NCBI GenBank assembly: GCA_029864805.1
Contig: JAOTSS010000021.1
Location: 1 to 28,623, forward strand
Origin: Candidatus Nitrosopumilus sp.
GTDB lineage: Archaea > Thermoproteota > Nitrososphaeria > Nitrososphaerales > Nitrosopumilaceae
Length of the DNA stretch: 28,623 bases
Direction: 5' to 3'
Each line of letters starts with the position of its first letter. Position 1 is the stretch's first letter. This document shows positions 1 through 9,958 of this stretch, piece by piece. The position numbers and the translations under genes are program-made. Below the pieces are notes generated by a model. The model was not told the origin of the DNA, ran no database searches, and was given only the letters and a program-made list of their open reading frames with translations.

Positions 1-96
1 CCTAAGAGAAGAACTGCAGCAAAAAAAGCAGCAGCTCCTAAGAGAAGAACTGCAGCAAAAAAAGCAGCAGCTCCTAAGAGAAGAACTGCAGCAAGA
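1..96 (+). repeat. 36-bp coding tandem repeat
   Basis: The unit starting CCTAAGAGAAGAACTGCAGC recurs at 1, 37 and 73, a period of exactly 36 bp or 12 codons. Copies one and two are identical at the base level and the third diverges only at its end. The period keeps the reading frame, so copy number could vary by slippage without breaking the gene. Confidence 0.9.
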
Positions 97-105
97 CGAC
101 GATAA
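1..105 (+). CDS. C-terminal tail of a Lys/Arg/Ala-rich DNA-binding-like protein (partial)
   Basis: Frame 1 is open from the window edge to TAA at 103-105. It encodes almost three copies of a 12-residue unit, PKRRTAAKKAAA, ending in TAARRR. The unit is extremely basic and lacks acidic residues, like the tails of eukaryotic histone H1 and bacterial nucleoid proteins such as AlgP or HctB. Such tails normally bind DNA or RNA without sequence specificity, so nucleoid organisation is the natural guess. The N-terminal domain lies outside the window, so the true family cannot be named. The DNA repeats are nearly identical, which suggests recent expansion. A possible terminator hairpin follows the stop. 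Confidence 0.75.
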   Translation, partial: PKRRTAAKKAAAPKRRTAAKKAAAPKRRTAARRR

Positions 106-121
106 TTTCGTCAGTAAACTA

Positions 122-158
122 ACAATCGTCATCTAGACGGCGAATTGTTTTCCATTTT
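122..158 (+). terminator. Imperfect hairpin with T-runs after the basic-tail gene
   Basis: ACAAT at 122-126 pairs with ATTGT at 144-148, and CGTC at 127-130 pairs with GACG at 136-139 with a bulge. T-rich stretches follow at 148-158. Archaeal termination mostly needs the T-run, so this is a plausible terminator for the gene ending at 105. No function has been shown. Confidence 0.4.
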
Positions 159-290
159 TCTAAATTAATTAGTGTAAACTAGATAATTTTTGTTTGTTAT
201 AATTAGAAACAGTTGAAGATGATCATAGCAATCAAAGTTTTTAAAATCATAAAAATTTTTTAACATTAAATTAATACAATCAAAAAATAA

Positions 291-2096
<1,806 letters not shown>

Positions 2097-2196
2097 GTAT
2101 TTCTGTATTTAGATGCTTGACTCTATACAGACATAAAAATGGAATTAGGCTCAATTGAGGATGGTATTTATCTAGATAAAATGTCAATTTGAGCTA

Positions 2197-3339
2197 GTGA
2201 AGAAACCTTTCGGAAAAAAATCAAAGGAAGTAGATGAATCCAAAGTAAAAAAGGGTAAAGTCGAAGAGACAAGCCTAGTTGATCCAGATTATAATCGTAA
2301 GAAACTATTTAAAAAAGGAATCAATTTGATGGCAGATGAAAAATTAGAAGAAGCCGTATTTGTATTTGAGCAAGCATTACGAATTGAACCAGACAATATT
2401 GAAACATTGATGAAATTAGGATATGCAAGATTCCATCTAGAAGATCATGGAGAAGCACTAAAAGTATATGATAAAATTCTTGAAATAGACGTTACAAATC
2501 CAGAAGCTTGGAATCTAAAAGGTCTAGTTCATTATGAACAAAAAAATTTTTCGAAAGCACTAGATTCAGTTGACAAGGCAATTGAATCAGATCCAACATA
2601 TGGGATGGCATGGTATAACAAAGCTTGTTTCTTGTCGTTGCTTAATCAAGTACCAGAATCGTTAGAATCCTTGAAACGTTCAATTGAAATTGATGTAAAA
2701 AATGCAAGAAGATCAATTCGAGACAAAGATTTTGCCAATGTTAGAATTGAAGAAGGATTCAAAAGAATTCAAGAAGTTGTAGTTTTGGAATCAGTAAGAC
2801 AAGGTTATCATACATTAGGTTCAATTGTATGGACCACATTTCTAGACAAGGCAGATGCAGAAATCGCTTTGAGAAAATTATTAGAAAAAGGATTAATCGT
2901 ACAAAATGAAAAACGTGATGGTCTAAGCAAAATTCCAATTTATGATCTTGCACCAAATGTTGCAGAAAAAATGGGAAAAGAAAAGAAAGGATTGTTTGGA
3001 ATTACAAGAAAGACTTTACCAAAACCGGTAAAGAATTTGAAAGAATTAAGCCATGCAATTCAATCAGTTAAAGAAGCGATAGAGGAAGAAAACGTTGAGA
3101 AAATAATTGATGCTTTTGATATTTTCATAGACCCTGCAAAATCAGGTGAACAGATGATAGAAAATTTCTTTGACGAACATAGAGAAATAAGATTATGGAA
3201 AATTAGACTAAAAGATAGAGGTGAAGATTATCTAATTGAAAATAAAGAAAAAATGTTAGTGCTATTTGAAAATATTGAAGTAACAATTACTAAAAAGCTC
3301 AGAAATGAAATAAATTATTCTGCAGATAAATCCCAGTAA
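2197..3339 (+). CDS. TPR-repeat protein with possible winged-helix segment
   Basis: A GTG start at 2197 gives 380 residues. A basic, low-complexity N-terminus (about 1-30) is followed by four tetratricopeptide repeats at about residues 33-166, seen as recurring A..FE.AL.I.P.N...L pairs of helices. Residues 195-250 resemble a winged-helix fold (a VRQGYHTLGSIVWTTF helix, then ALRKLLEKGLIV and a turn before IPIYDLAP). The rest is a charged helical C-terminus. TPRs bind partner proteins, so this is probably a scaffold, perhaps with nucleic-acid contact; the specific role is unknown. An AT-rich box at about 2167-2173 sits 25-30 nt upstream, consistent with a leaderless transcript. The 3' end overlaps the convergent sulfurtransferase gene by 25 bp. 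Confidence 0.85.
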   Translation: MKKPFGKKSKEVDESKVKKGKVEETSLVDPDYNRKKLFKKGINLMADEKLEEAVFVFEQALRIEPDNIETLMKLGYARFHLEDHGEALKVYDKILEIDVTNPEAWNLKGLVHYEQKNFSKALDSVDKAIESDPTYGMAWYNKACFLSLLNQVPESLESLKRSIEIDVKNARRSIRDKDFANVRIEEGFKRIQEVVVLESVRQGYHTLGSIVWTTFLDKADAEIALRKLLEKGLIVQNEKRDGLSKIPIYDLAPNVAEKMGKEKKGLFGITRKTLPKPVKNLKELSHAIQSVKEAIEEENVEKIIDAFDIFIDPAKSGEQMIENFFDEHREIRLWKIRLKDRGEDYLIENKEKMLVLFENIEVTITKKLRNEINYSADKSQ

Positions 3340-4121
3340 CTTGCGTCTTCTTGTTTTTCTGTAGGTTTCTGAAGATGTTTCCATTCCTTAAATGAACGAA
3401 CATATAATTTTGCATTAGGAAGACCTGCAGATTTTAGTGCATAATATGCCAAACCAGAAAGAGTCCCTACACTACCACAATAAGTAATGATTTCTGAATT
3501 CCCAGTAATTCCTCTGTTATCAAGAAGTCGTTTCATGTCCTCTTTTGAGCGTAAAATATGGTCATTACTAGCAAGAGTCCTATAAGGAAGACTAATTGCT
3601 CCTGGAATATGCTGTTCAAGAAAATTCAGTCGTTCTCGATTATCAATTAGTATGACATCATCCCGGGTTTTTGCGCTTTCCAGATAATCAGAAGTTGCTA
3701 AAATATCAGATCGTAAGTGCATAGAGTGTTCTTTACTTTGTATTTCAGGAGTTTGTGAGTCATTTTCTAAACCAAGTGATTTCCAATGACTATAGGTGGT
3801 TTCAAGCAATGTTACATTTGAATGCCCAAGATATTCCAATGTCCATGCAACTCTTGATGCTAATGCACCAAATGTATCATCATATACTACAACAGATGTC
3901 TCATCATCAATACCCATAGAATTTACAAGTTTCAAGACACGTTCAGGACTATCATCAGACAAAAGATTTGCCAATGGTAGATTAACTGCAGTTGGTATAT
4001 GATCTTGTTTGTAATCATTTTCGCGTCTAACATCAATAACTCGAACGCTTTTGTCACGTATTTCTGAACGTAGAGAATCAACATTAGTTAAAATTTTACC
4101 AGATTCTGTCAAGCAGCACAT
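3315..4121 (-). CDS. sseA: Two-domain rhodanese, 3-mercaptopyruvate/thiosulfate sulfurtransferase
   Basis: The 268-residue product has two tandem rhodanese domains (about 12-120 and 140-255). The C-terminal domain carries the catalytic cysteine, C215, in loop CGSVGT; the CGS start resembles the mercaptopyruvate type (CGSGVT) more than the thiosulfate type (CRKGVT). The N-terminal domain has Asp at the equivalent place (VVVYDDTFG) and is the usual inactive partner. The enzyme moves sulfane sulfur onto an acceptor via a Cys persulfide in the cytoplasm. It is the second gene of an operon: its ATG overlaps the reductase stop region by 13 bp. A TTG at 4112 overlapping the upstream TGA is an alternative start. 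The gene symbol is by family resemblance only. Confidence 0.85.
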   Translation of the reverse strand: MCCLTESGKILTNVDSLRSEIRDKSVRVIDVRRENDYKQDHIPTAVNLPLANLLSDDSPERVLKLVNSMGIDDETSVVVYDDTFGALASRVAWTLEYLGHSNVTLLETTYSHWKSLGLENDSQTPEIQSKEHSMHLRSDILATSDYLESAKTRDDVILIDNRERLNFLEQHIPGAISLPYRTLASNDHILRSKEDMKRLLDNRGITGNSEIITYCGSVGTLSGLAYYALKSAGLPNAKLYVRSFKEWKHLQKPTEKQEDASYWDLSAE

Positions 4122-5917
4122 TCACCCTTTCCAGTTTTGGTGTGATAACTCGTATCACTACCATAATCAAGATAGAAATCAGGATCTTCTTCTTTTGTTG
4201 GAGGAATAACTAATGGTTCTAGGATTTTTTTGATGTCATTGATCGATTTTATATCAGAGTTTTCATTACCGTTTACAATCCTATGAATCCATGATTTGAG
4301 AGTGTCACCAGATTTCTTTTTCTTTTTAAACAGTTCAATGATTTTTAAAATTACAGGAATTACTCGTTTTGCAGGAATCCTAAGACAAATTTCTCCAAGC
4401 ATAGTATCACCATCAGAACGACCACCCAATGACATTTGATAATTTGGATACATGTCTTTTCCAACACGTGCTCCTCCTCCAAAGAAACCAATTGTTGCAA
4501 TACCATGTTGCCCACACGAATTCGGACAACCACTTATCTTAATTGAGGAATCGCTAAGATCGTCATCTTCATCTAATTTTAATTCTAGGAATTTTCTCTG
4601 GATTTCTTTTGCTAACCTATGAGAGTTTGTCAGAGCAAGATTACATGAAGTGGTTCCAGAGCACCCAATAGGAGCAGTCATAGTCAAGGCTCCAGATTTT
4701 GCCAATCCCACCTCAAGTAATTTAGAATACAGTTGGGGCAAATCATCTTCTAACACATAACGCAATGCTACATTTTGCACAAATCCACAACGAGCCTTGC
4801 CTTCTGAAGAAAAGTCACGAATGATATCACCCAATGCATTTAGTTGATTTGCAGTGATATCACCTGCTTCAAGAGTAATAAACACAGAACGGTAATCAGA
4901 TTGTTTTTGTTTTACAGTGTTTGTTTTTAGCCATCTAGCATATCCATCAGGAGTCAAACTGCCACTTTCATCTGTAATTCTGATCGGTCGTTTTATTTCG
5001 TCAGGAGTTGTATCGACATCAAGTTGAGTAATAATAGATTGAGTGGCCCTCACAATTGCTCTTTCTTTGAATACAAGATTTTGAAATTTCTCCCAACCCA
5101 TATCGTTTACTAGATAACGCATCCTATTTCTTGCGAGATTTTTTCTATCACCAAGTCTATCAAAAATCCTCATCACCGCAATTGAAGTATAAAGTAAATC
5201 TTCTTCAGGGGTAAATTCTTCTAATTGATGCCCAACATATGATTTATTTCCCAATCCACCACCAAGAAATATTTTAAAACCTCTTTGAGAAGAACCGTCA
5301 ATTTCTCTGATTTGTGGGATTAGTCCAACATCAACCATTCTTACCATACCATGTTTCTCACAACAAGTGAAATTAAATTTGAATTTACGTGGAAGATTTT
5401 GAGCCATAGGATTTCTTAAAAAGAATCGTGCAGTTGCAAGTGCGTATGGAGTCGAATCAAATTCTTCATCAGGACAAACACCAGATAGTGGGCTACACAT
5501 TACATTACGTACAGAATTACCACATGCTTCTCTAGATGTTAGGCCAACTTCAGCAAGACCTCTAAAAATTTCAGAGACATCTTCAAGAATCACCCAATGC
5601 AGTTGAATATTCTCCCTAGTTGAAAAATGTGCACTGCCAATAGAATACTGTTCACTTAATTGAGAAATTTTTTCAAACTGGTGCGGGTAAATTTCTCCAG
5701 CAGGCAGTTTGATTCGAACCATTGCATAATCACCAGTCATCCTGGTACCATACGCACCATGTTGAAGTCTAAATCGCCTAAAACTAGCCTCATCATATTT
5801 ACCTTGACGGAATAGTTTTACTGTTTTAGCAAAATTATCGGCCTCTTCAATTCTTGCCCAATTAATTTTAGATTTTACAGAGTCAGGAGAGGACTGTTCA
5901 AGATTAGATATTGTCAA
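4109..5917 (-). CDS. Siroheme [4Fe-4S] nitrite/sulfite reductase
   Basis: The 602-residue product matches the ferredoxin-dependent nitrite/sulfite reductase family: a first ferredoxin-like half domain at about 50-115 with FSTRENIQLHWV, siroheme-binding basic residues in the middle, and the cluster motif C419-x5-C425 ... C464-x3-C468 within APIGCSGTTSC and KISGCPNSCGQHG. These four Cys bind the 4Fe-4S cluster bridged to siroheme. The enzyme reduces sulfite to sulfide, or nitrite to ammonia, with six electrons. Sequence alone does not decide the substrate; the downstream sulfurtransferase favours sulfite. A C-terminal extension of about 80 residues, rich in Lys and Asp, follows the usual end. 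The start is TTG at 5917, with a TATA-like box at 5941-5952 suggesting a leaderless message. Several inverted repeats lie further upstream. Confidence 0.92.
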   Translation of the reverse strand: MTISNLEQSSPDSVKSKINWARIEEADNFAKTVKLFRQGKYDEASFRRFRLQHGAYGTRMTGDYAMVRIKLPAGEIYPHQFEKISQLSEQYSIGSAHFSTRENIQLHWVILEDVSEIFRGLAEVGLTSREACGNSVRNVMCSPLSGVCPDEEFDSTPYALATARFFLRNPMAQNLPRKFKFNFTCCEKHGMVRMVDVGLIPQIREIDGSSQRGFKIFLGGGLGNKSYVGHQLEEFTPEEDLLYTSIAVMRIFDRLGDRKNLARNRMRYLVNDMGWEKFQNLVFKERAIVRATQSIITQLDVDTTPDEIKRPIRITDESGSLTPDGYARWLKTNTVKQKQSDYRSVFITLEAGDITANQLNALGDIIRDFSSEGKARCGFVQNVALRYVLEDDLPQLYSKLLEVGLAKSGALTMTAPIGCSGTTSCNLALTNSHRLAKEIQRKFLELKLDEDDDLSDSSIKISGCPNSCGQHGIATIGFFGGGARVGKDMYPNYQMSLGGRSDGDTMLGEICLRIPAKRVIPVILKIIELFKKKKKSGDTLKSWIHRIVNGNENSDIKSINDIKKILEPLVIPPTKEEDPDFYLDYGSDTSYHTKTGKGECAA

Positions 5918-5940
5918 TACAAAGAATTTCCATTTAGTTT

Positions 5941-5952
5941 GGTTATAAATTT
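5941..5952 (-). promoter_or_regulatory. TATA-like box of the siroheme reductase operon
   Basis: On the minus strand AAATTTATAACC lies 24-35 nt before the TTG start at 5917. This is the spacing expected when transcription starts at or next to the initiation codon, and it supports TTG as the start. Confidence 0.5.
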
Positions 5953-5970
5953 TTGATATAGGGATGTTTT

Positions 5971-6067
5971 AGTAGGGAAAATTTTGGGAGCATACGTAAT
6001 TTTCCTACTTTTTGACTATCAACAGTAATAGTCATACCTAATTAGATAAAAATTGCACAGTTAGGTA
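5971..6067. promoter_or_regulatory. Cluster of three inverted repeats upstream of the reductase
   Basis: Three palindromes follow one another. AGTAG-G-GAAAATT (5971-5983) pairs with AATTTTC-CTACT (5998-6009), 12 bp with one bulge. TGACTAT (6013-6019) pairs with ATAGTCA (6028-6034). TACCTAA (6035-6041) pairs with TTAGGTA (6061-6067). They lie between the nucleotidase stop and the reductase promoter. On the minus strand no U-run follows the first stem, so a terminator is unlikely in that direction. Regulator binding sites controlling the reductase are a reasonable inference. Confidence 0.5.
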
Positions 6068-6098
6068 AAAAAACACATGTGCTATTACGCCAAAATAG

Positions 6099-7667
6099 TT
6101 AAAAATAATTTTTAAACGAGTTTACAGACATCCTAATTTTGGAATCATATTTGACATCTTTTGAAGAGAGTCTAATTACATCAAAAAGAGACGAATTTGA
6201 AATTATGTGCTTTTTTAACTTTGATTGAAGTTTGCTAACAGTTGTTTTTCGGCTATTTGCAAGAATTGTTGTAAATCCGTCATCGTCTGTTTTGAGCATG
6301 TCCCAAAGCATTACTACTGTGAATTTGTCTTTTTGTGTAGACTTTTGTAGAACCTTGATTACATTTTTTGATACTTGCAGTACCTTTCCTCGTCCTTCTT
6401 CAGAGTATGCATGTTTTAGAAACTTCTTACATTCTGCATTCGTCATGGTTATTTTTACTAGAGCATCTTTCTTATCCAAGACAAAAACCCTTCTAAGATC
6501 AGATAATTTTATAGCACTTCCCATCTTTCGATCTCCACGAAAATGGCCAGAATTGACAAATGCCAAATCAGATTTTGTGAATTCGGACATGCAGTCTGCA
6601 ATGAAATTTCCAAAGTTTGTAGAACCTTTTCGAAGATCCAGTTCGGTTGCATTAAGCACTGTATTTTTATCGAATTGCTTGATTATCTCATCTGATTCTT
6701 TTTCTTTGAGATGTTTTTCAAGTAAATTTTCCCATTTCATAACAATTTTTTGAATTTTTGGATTTGTAGTAATATCAGATAATACTTTAGAATGTAAAAC
6801 TAAAATATTTTTTTCAAACCATTTTGTATCTTGATAATTCTTACCATCATGTAATCCTAGGATTTGAACTGTCCTGCAATTAGATTGTCCTTTTACAAGA
6901 ATGGATTTTGGTTGATTCTTGTTATACTGCAAAATCTCATTATGATCATGCCCTCCAAGTAAATACGCATATCCCTTCCAATTTTTATTGAGCCATTCTT
7001 TCAAGTTCACATCTTCTTGGTTGTTCATATGAGACAATACAATCAGATGATTGAGTTTAGGATATCTTTCTCTTATTTTGGCAATTACTTGCTTTAATAA
7101 GGATTTTATAGGAAAAACATCAAATCCATTTTGTTGTGCCTTTCGTAATGTGGCTTTTCCTGCAATTCCTACGATTGCAACAAAAGGTTGGTTATTTCTA
7201 TTTTGACAAATGACATACTCTCGAATTCTTAAAGACGGAATGTTTTTCTTTGATTTTATATTTGCACAGACTACATCAAACGTTGCTTCGGCCATTCTTG
7301 TGTTAAGATGTTTTTTACCTCCATCAAAATCATGATTGCCTATGGTGCAATAATCAAAACTACATGCGTTTAGGACATCTATCATTTGCTGTCCTTTAAA
7401 ATATACACTCATCAACGATGGAAATAAAAAATCACCCCCGTGCAAAATTAGCACTGGAATACCGTTATTTTTAACATGAGGGTTTGATTTTATAAAATCA
7501 ATTAAAGAGTAGAGTCTTGCAAAACCAGGAAGGTCAACATCGCCATTTACTGTTGTCTCTTCGATAAAATAAGTATCTGTAACATGAATAATAACTACCA
7601 AAGGTTTCTTTAGCAATATTTTTTCAATTTTGGTGAACTGCTTGTAATTTTGTATATCTGGAGTCAT
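6099..7667 (-). CDS. 5'-nucleotidase/UshA-type metallophosphoesterase
   Basis: The 522-residue product has the two-domain layout of the 5'-nucleotidase family. The N-terminal calcineurin-like domain has metal ligands at D31 (HVTDTY), D79 (HGGD), N111/H112 (TIGNHDFDGG), H213 (LSHMNN) and H240/H242 (GGHDHN). The C-terminal substrate domain starts near 330 and includes TNFGNFIADC and FVNSGHFRGD, which normally holds the nucleoside-stacking and phosphate-contact region. The family hydrolyses nucleotides, NAD, UDP-sugars or related esters. Members are often exported, but no signal peptide is seen, so a cytoplasmic role is inferred. The first motif reads DTY where many relatives have D-x-H, a possible change in the metal site. 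Substrate unknown. Confidence 0.85.
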   Translation of the reverse strand: MTPDIQNYKQFTKIEKILLKKPLVVIIHVTDTYFIEETTVNGDVDLPGFARLYSLIDFIKSNPHVKNNGIPVLILHGGDFLFPSLMSVYFKGQQMIDVLNACSFDYCTIGNHDFDGGKKHLNTRMAEATFDVVCANIKSKKNIPSLRIREYVICQNRNNQPFVAIVGIAGKATLRKAQQNGFDVFPIKSLLKQVIAKIRERYPKLNHLIVLSHMNNQEDVNLKEWLNKNWKGYAYLLGGHDHNEILQYNKNQPKSILVKGQSNCRTVQILGLHDGKNYQDTKWFEKNILVLHSKVLSDITTNPKIQKIVMKWENLLEKHLKEKESDEIIKQFDKNTVLNATELDLRKGSTNFGNFIADCMSEFTKSDLAFVNSGHFRGDRKMGSAIKLSDLRRVFVLDKKDALVKITMTNAECKKFLKHAYSEEGRGKVLQVSKNVIKVLQKSTQKDKFTVVMLWDMLKTDDDGFTTILANSRKTTVSKLQSKLKKHIISNSSLFDVIRLSSKDVKYDSKIRMSVNSFKNYF

Positions 7668-7757
7668 CTTGTTGTTTTGTACTTCTAATCCTCCTTCATT
7701 GATGCTTGCAAACTATGTAAAATAATCTGGTGTGTCATTTTATCTTATTTTGTTTTG

Positions 7758-8053
7758 CTAAAAACCCATAAAAAATTCTCCTTTATACTCCACATACTCA
7801 TCAACGACTTTAATTCCCATATCCATTAGAAACTGATTGGATGCAGTGTCACATTCATGTTGTAAGGGCAATATATCCTCAGATATGATTTGATAAATCC
7901 AAAGTACAGGGTTATTGTTTTTGTGGTCTTTGCCTTAAATGAAGTATTCTAGCTAATCATCGGTTCTAGATGATCTTCCTCATGAAACTCACAAACTTGT
8001 CGAGGTTTTTGCATTTTGACGGAATTTCCGGTTGCCCTAATTGATCCAGTCAT
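7758..8053 (-). pseudogene. Possible decayed small gene (two out-of-frame pieces)
   Basis: On the minus strand an ATG at 8053 opens a 34-residue frame beginning MTGSIRATGNSVKMQKPRQ and containing CEFHEEDH, closed by TAG at 7949-7951. A second frame, open from 7934 to TAG at 7758, encodes 58 protein-like residues including PVLWIYQIISEDILPLQH and ending KGEFFMGF, with no convincing start of its own. The two pieces look like the N and C parts of one gene of about 100 codons that has lost its frame. I do not recognise the family. They could instead be chance open frames. Confidence 0.35.
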
Positions 8054-8290
8054 GATGTGTTTCAATCATTTTTTGTTTTATTGATCACCCAATCCCATTT
8101 GACTCTAACAAAACTGGTCAAACACCTTGATTGACATGCTTGCACAAATCCTTATGTTTTCGGATTGGGATTTTCTATACATGCTATACAGTCATTCTTC
8201 ATCGCTGAATCATACTGATTTCATATTGGTATTGTTCATCACATATTAAAAAGGCTAGAACTAACTTAACCTGTAATGATCCAATAGACA

Positions 8291-8321
8291 TACCTAATTT
8301 TTAAAAAATGTGGGAAGGTAT
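8291..8321 (+). promoter_or_regulatory. thi4 promoter region with TACCTAATT motif
   Basis: TACCTAATT at 8291-8299 runs into an AT box (TTTTTAAAAAAT, about 8298-8309), and ATACCT (8290-8295) is matched by AGGTAT (8316-8321) as an inverted repeat around it. The box is about 40-50 nt before the ATG, predicting a short leader of roughly 20 nt. TACCTAATT also occurs at 6035-6043 upstream of the siroheme reductase. No TPP riboswitch core (CUGAGA) is visible. Confidence 0.4.
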
Positions 8322-8348
8322 TAATTATTCAGAGAAAAGAATCACCTC

Positions 8349-9167
8349 ATGCAAGAAGCAACAATAGCAGAACAATCCAATAAAATATTTACAGATGTAC
8401 GTGAAGTTGAAATCACACGCGCAATTGCAAATGAGTTTCACGATGTATTAATTGACAGAGCAGATTCAGATGTCATAATTATAGGAGCTGGTCCAGCAGG
8501 GTTAACAGCTAGCAGAGAACTCTCAAACATGGGTTTCAAAGTTCTTGTAATTGAGCAAAACAACTACCTAGGTGGAGGTTATTGGTTGGGCGGCTACATG
8601 ATGAATCCAGTTACAGTTAGAGAGCCGGCACAGAAATTTTGGGATGAGTTAGGAGTACCATACAAGAAAGTTGCAGATGGCTTGTATCTAACTCCAGGAC
8701 CACATGCAGTATCAAAATTAATTGCGGCGGCTTGTGATGCAGGAGTAAAATTCCTTCAACTTACAAAATTTGACGACCTAGTATTAAAAAATGGCAGAGT
8801 GTCTGGCATTGTTGTTAATTGGATGCCAGTTTCAGCATTACCACGTAATATAACATGTGTTGATCCAGTTGCACTAGAAGCAAAAATAATTATCGATGCA
8901 TCAGGCCACGATTCTGTTGCTGTAAAAAGACTAGTAGATAGAGGACTTGTAAAATGGAAAGGAATGGAACCAATGCATGTCAATGATGGTGAAGAACACG
9001 TAGTTCACAAAACAGGAGAAGTTTATCCAGGATTAGTTGCAGCAGGCATGTCAGTTACCGAAACACATGGATTGGCAAGAATGGGTCCAACATTTGGGTC
9101 CATGTTATACTCTGGGAAAAAGGCAGCTGAAATCACAGCAGCAAAAATCAAAGAGTTAGAAAGATAA
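8349..9167 (+). CDS. thi4: Thi4-family thiamine thiazole synthase
   Basis: The 272-residue product has an FAD/NAD-binding Rossmann motif, IIIGAGPAGLTASRELS, at about 43-59, followed by an acidic strand end (VIEQNN), the Thi4-specific GGGYWLGGYMMN at 75-86 and the C-terminal GLARMGPTFGSML at 241-253. Thi4 makes the thiazole phosphate half of thiamine from NAD and glycine. The sulfur-donor position is decisive: yeast THI4 and Haloferax Thi4 use a cysteine and are single-turnover, whereas Methanocaldococcus has histidine and uses free sulfide. Here the segment NITCVDPVALEAK puts C170 at that place, so the suicidal Cys-donor type is predicted. Length is normal. The next gene follows after 23 nt. 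Confidence 0.93.
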   Translation: MQEATIAEQSNKIFTDVREVEITRAIANEFHDVLIDRADSDVIIIGAGPAGLTASRELSNMGFKVLVIEQNNYLGGGYWLGGYMMNPVTVREPAQKFWDELGVPYKKVADGLYLTPGPHAVSKLIAAACDAGVKFLQLTKFDDLVLKNGRVSGIVVNWMPVSALPRNITCVDPVALEAKIIIDASGHDSVAVKRLVDRGLVKWKGMEPMHVNDGEEHVVHKTGEVYPGLVAAGMSVTETHGLARMGPTFGSMLYSGKKAAEITAAKIKELER

Positions 9168-9190
9168 GTCATCAAGACACATCTTTTTTA

Positions 9191-9958
9191 TTGAAAATTT
9201 CTAAAATTATTCTGTATGATGAACCTACCGTTTCGGAAATTCAATTAGACAGATTAGAAAAATTTTTCACAGACACGTTTCCAATTAAAATTGAAACAAG
9301 AAAGAATATCTTCGATGATGTAGATGATAAAACATATGAAAAAATTGCCAGCATTAAAATTTTTGACATAAAAAAACCATTTCAAAAACACGATTCTTCC
9401 GTTAAAGAGAGCCTAAGCGAGAGAGAAAACATAGACAAGTCTCAAGAGAAAATGCCATTATATGATGGAATTGAGTTTCAAAAGATTATTTCAGAACTAA
9501 TACCACATAATGAAAATAGAATAGACATCCTAAATGTAGTTTTTACAAATAAGCTTACATGTACATTTGATGAAAGTGATTTTAGATATCACGCAAGATC
9601 TTTGATTGCTTCTAATCCCACAATAATTTCAACAACAGGCATGATAGAAGCCCCAGCAAAACCAAAACAATACTATCTAGAACTAATGACTGATTTTTCT
9701 AAAGAAAAGGTAGATGAAATCAAGAAAAAGTATGAAGGTCAGTTTTTAGAATATCATGATTTACGTTTATCAGAGATTGCTGAAGGATGTCTGTTACAAG
9801 CCATTATGTATTATGAAACGGGAGATGCGTTTTGTGAAAATATTGATTGTAGATGTTTTAATGCACACTGGCAAAAAGATCTTTTTCATTCACAGATAGA
9901 CAACAAAAAATTTTGTAAAAAACACGAAGAAATTCTAAACCAATTTAAACAGAATTAA
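9191..9958 (+). CDS. DUF6775-like archaeal protein, putative metalloprotein
   Basis: Translation from TTG at 9191 gives 255 residues. It resembles archaeal proteins annotated as DUF6775 putative metallopeptidases. Residues 1-90 form a mixed alpha/beta region with a charged linker; the C-terminal half holds SEIAEGCLLQAIMYYETGD followed by a Cys/His cluster, C215-x4-C220-x-C222-x3-H226 and C242-x2-H245, which could bind zinc. I see no HExxH protease motif, so peptidase activity is unproven. It lies 23 nt behind thi4 and may share its transcript, though a T-run at 9184-9189 between them could be a terminator or promoter element. The end overlaps the convergent dehydrogenase by 14 bp. Confidence 0.7.
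   Translation: MKISKIILYDEPTVSEIQLDRLEKFFTDTFPIKIETRKNIFDDVDDKTYEKIASIKIFDIKKPFQKHDSSVKESLSERENIDKSQEKMPLYDGIEFQKIISELIPHNENRIDILNVVFTNKLTCTFDESDFRYHARSLIASNPTIISTTGMIEAPAKPKQYYLELMTDFSKEKVDEIKKKYEGQFLEYHDLRLSEIAEGCLLQAIMYYETGDAFCENIDCRCFNAHWQKDLFHSQIDNKKFCKKHEEILNQFKQN

Larger units (their letters stand above)
7668..8348. other. Gene-poor interval, 680 bp
   Basis: No full-length gene is visible. The minus strand holds two short open stretches described separately as a possible relic (7758-8053). The remainder (8054-8280) shows no coding pattern, tRNA or clear hairpin. The last 60 bp form the thi4 promoter region. Confidence 0.6.

Noticed and set aside
1..96. 36-bp repeats as a CRISPR array
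   Set aside because: Units are adjacent with no spacers and encode a regular basic peptide in frame.
4109..5917. Assigning the siroheme enzyme as a dissimilatory nitrite reductase of ammonia oxidation
   Set aside because: The motifs are those of assimilatory siroheme reductases; substrate choice between nitrite and sulfite cannot be settled from motifs, and the context favours sulfite.
8220..8348. TPP riboswitch upstream of thi4
   Set aside because: No CUGAGA core or matching partner motif is visible in the leader; the predicted leader is only about 20 nt.
8339..8351. AATCACCTC before the thi4 ATG as a ribosome binding site
   Set aside because: It is identical to the 16S rRNA tail, not complementary to it, so it cannot act as a Shine-Dalgarno sequence.
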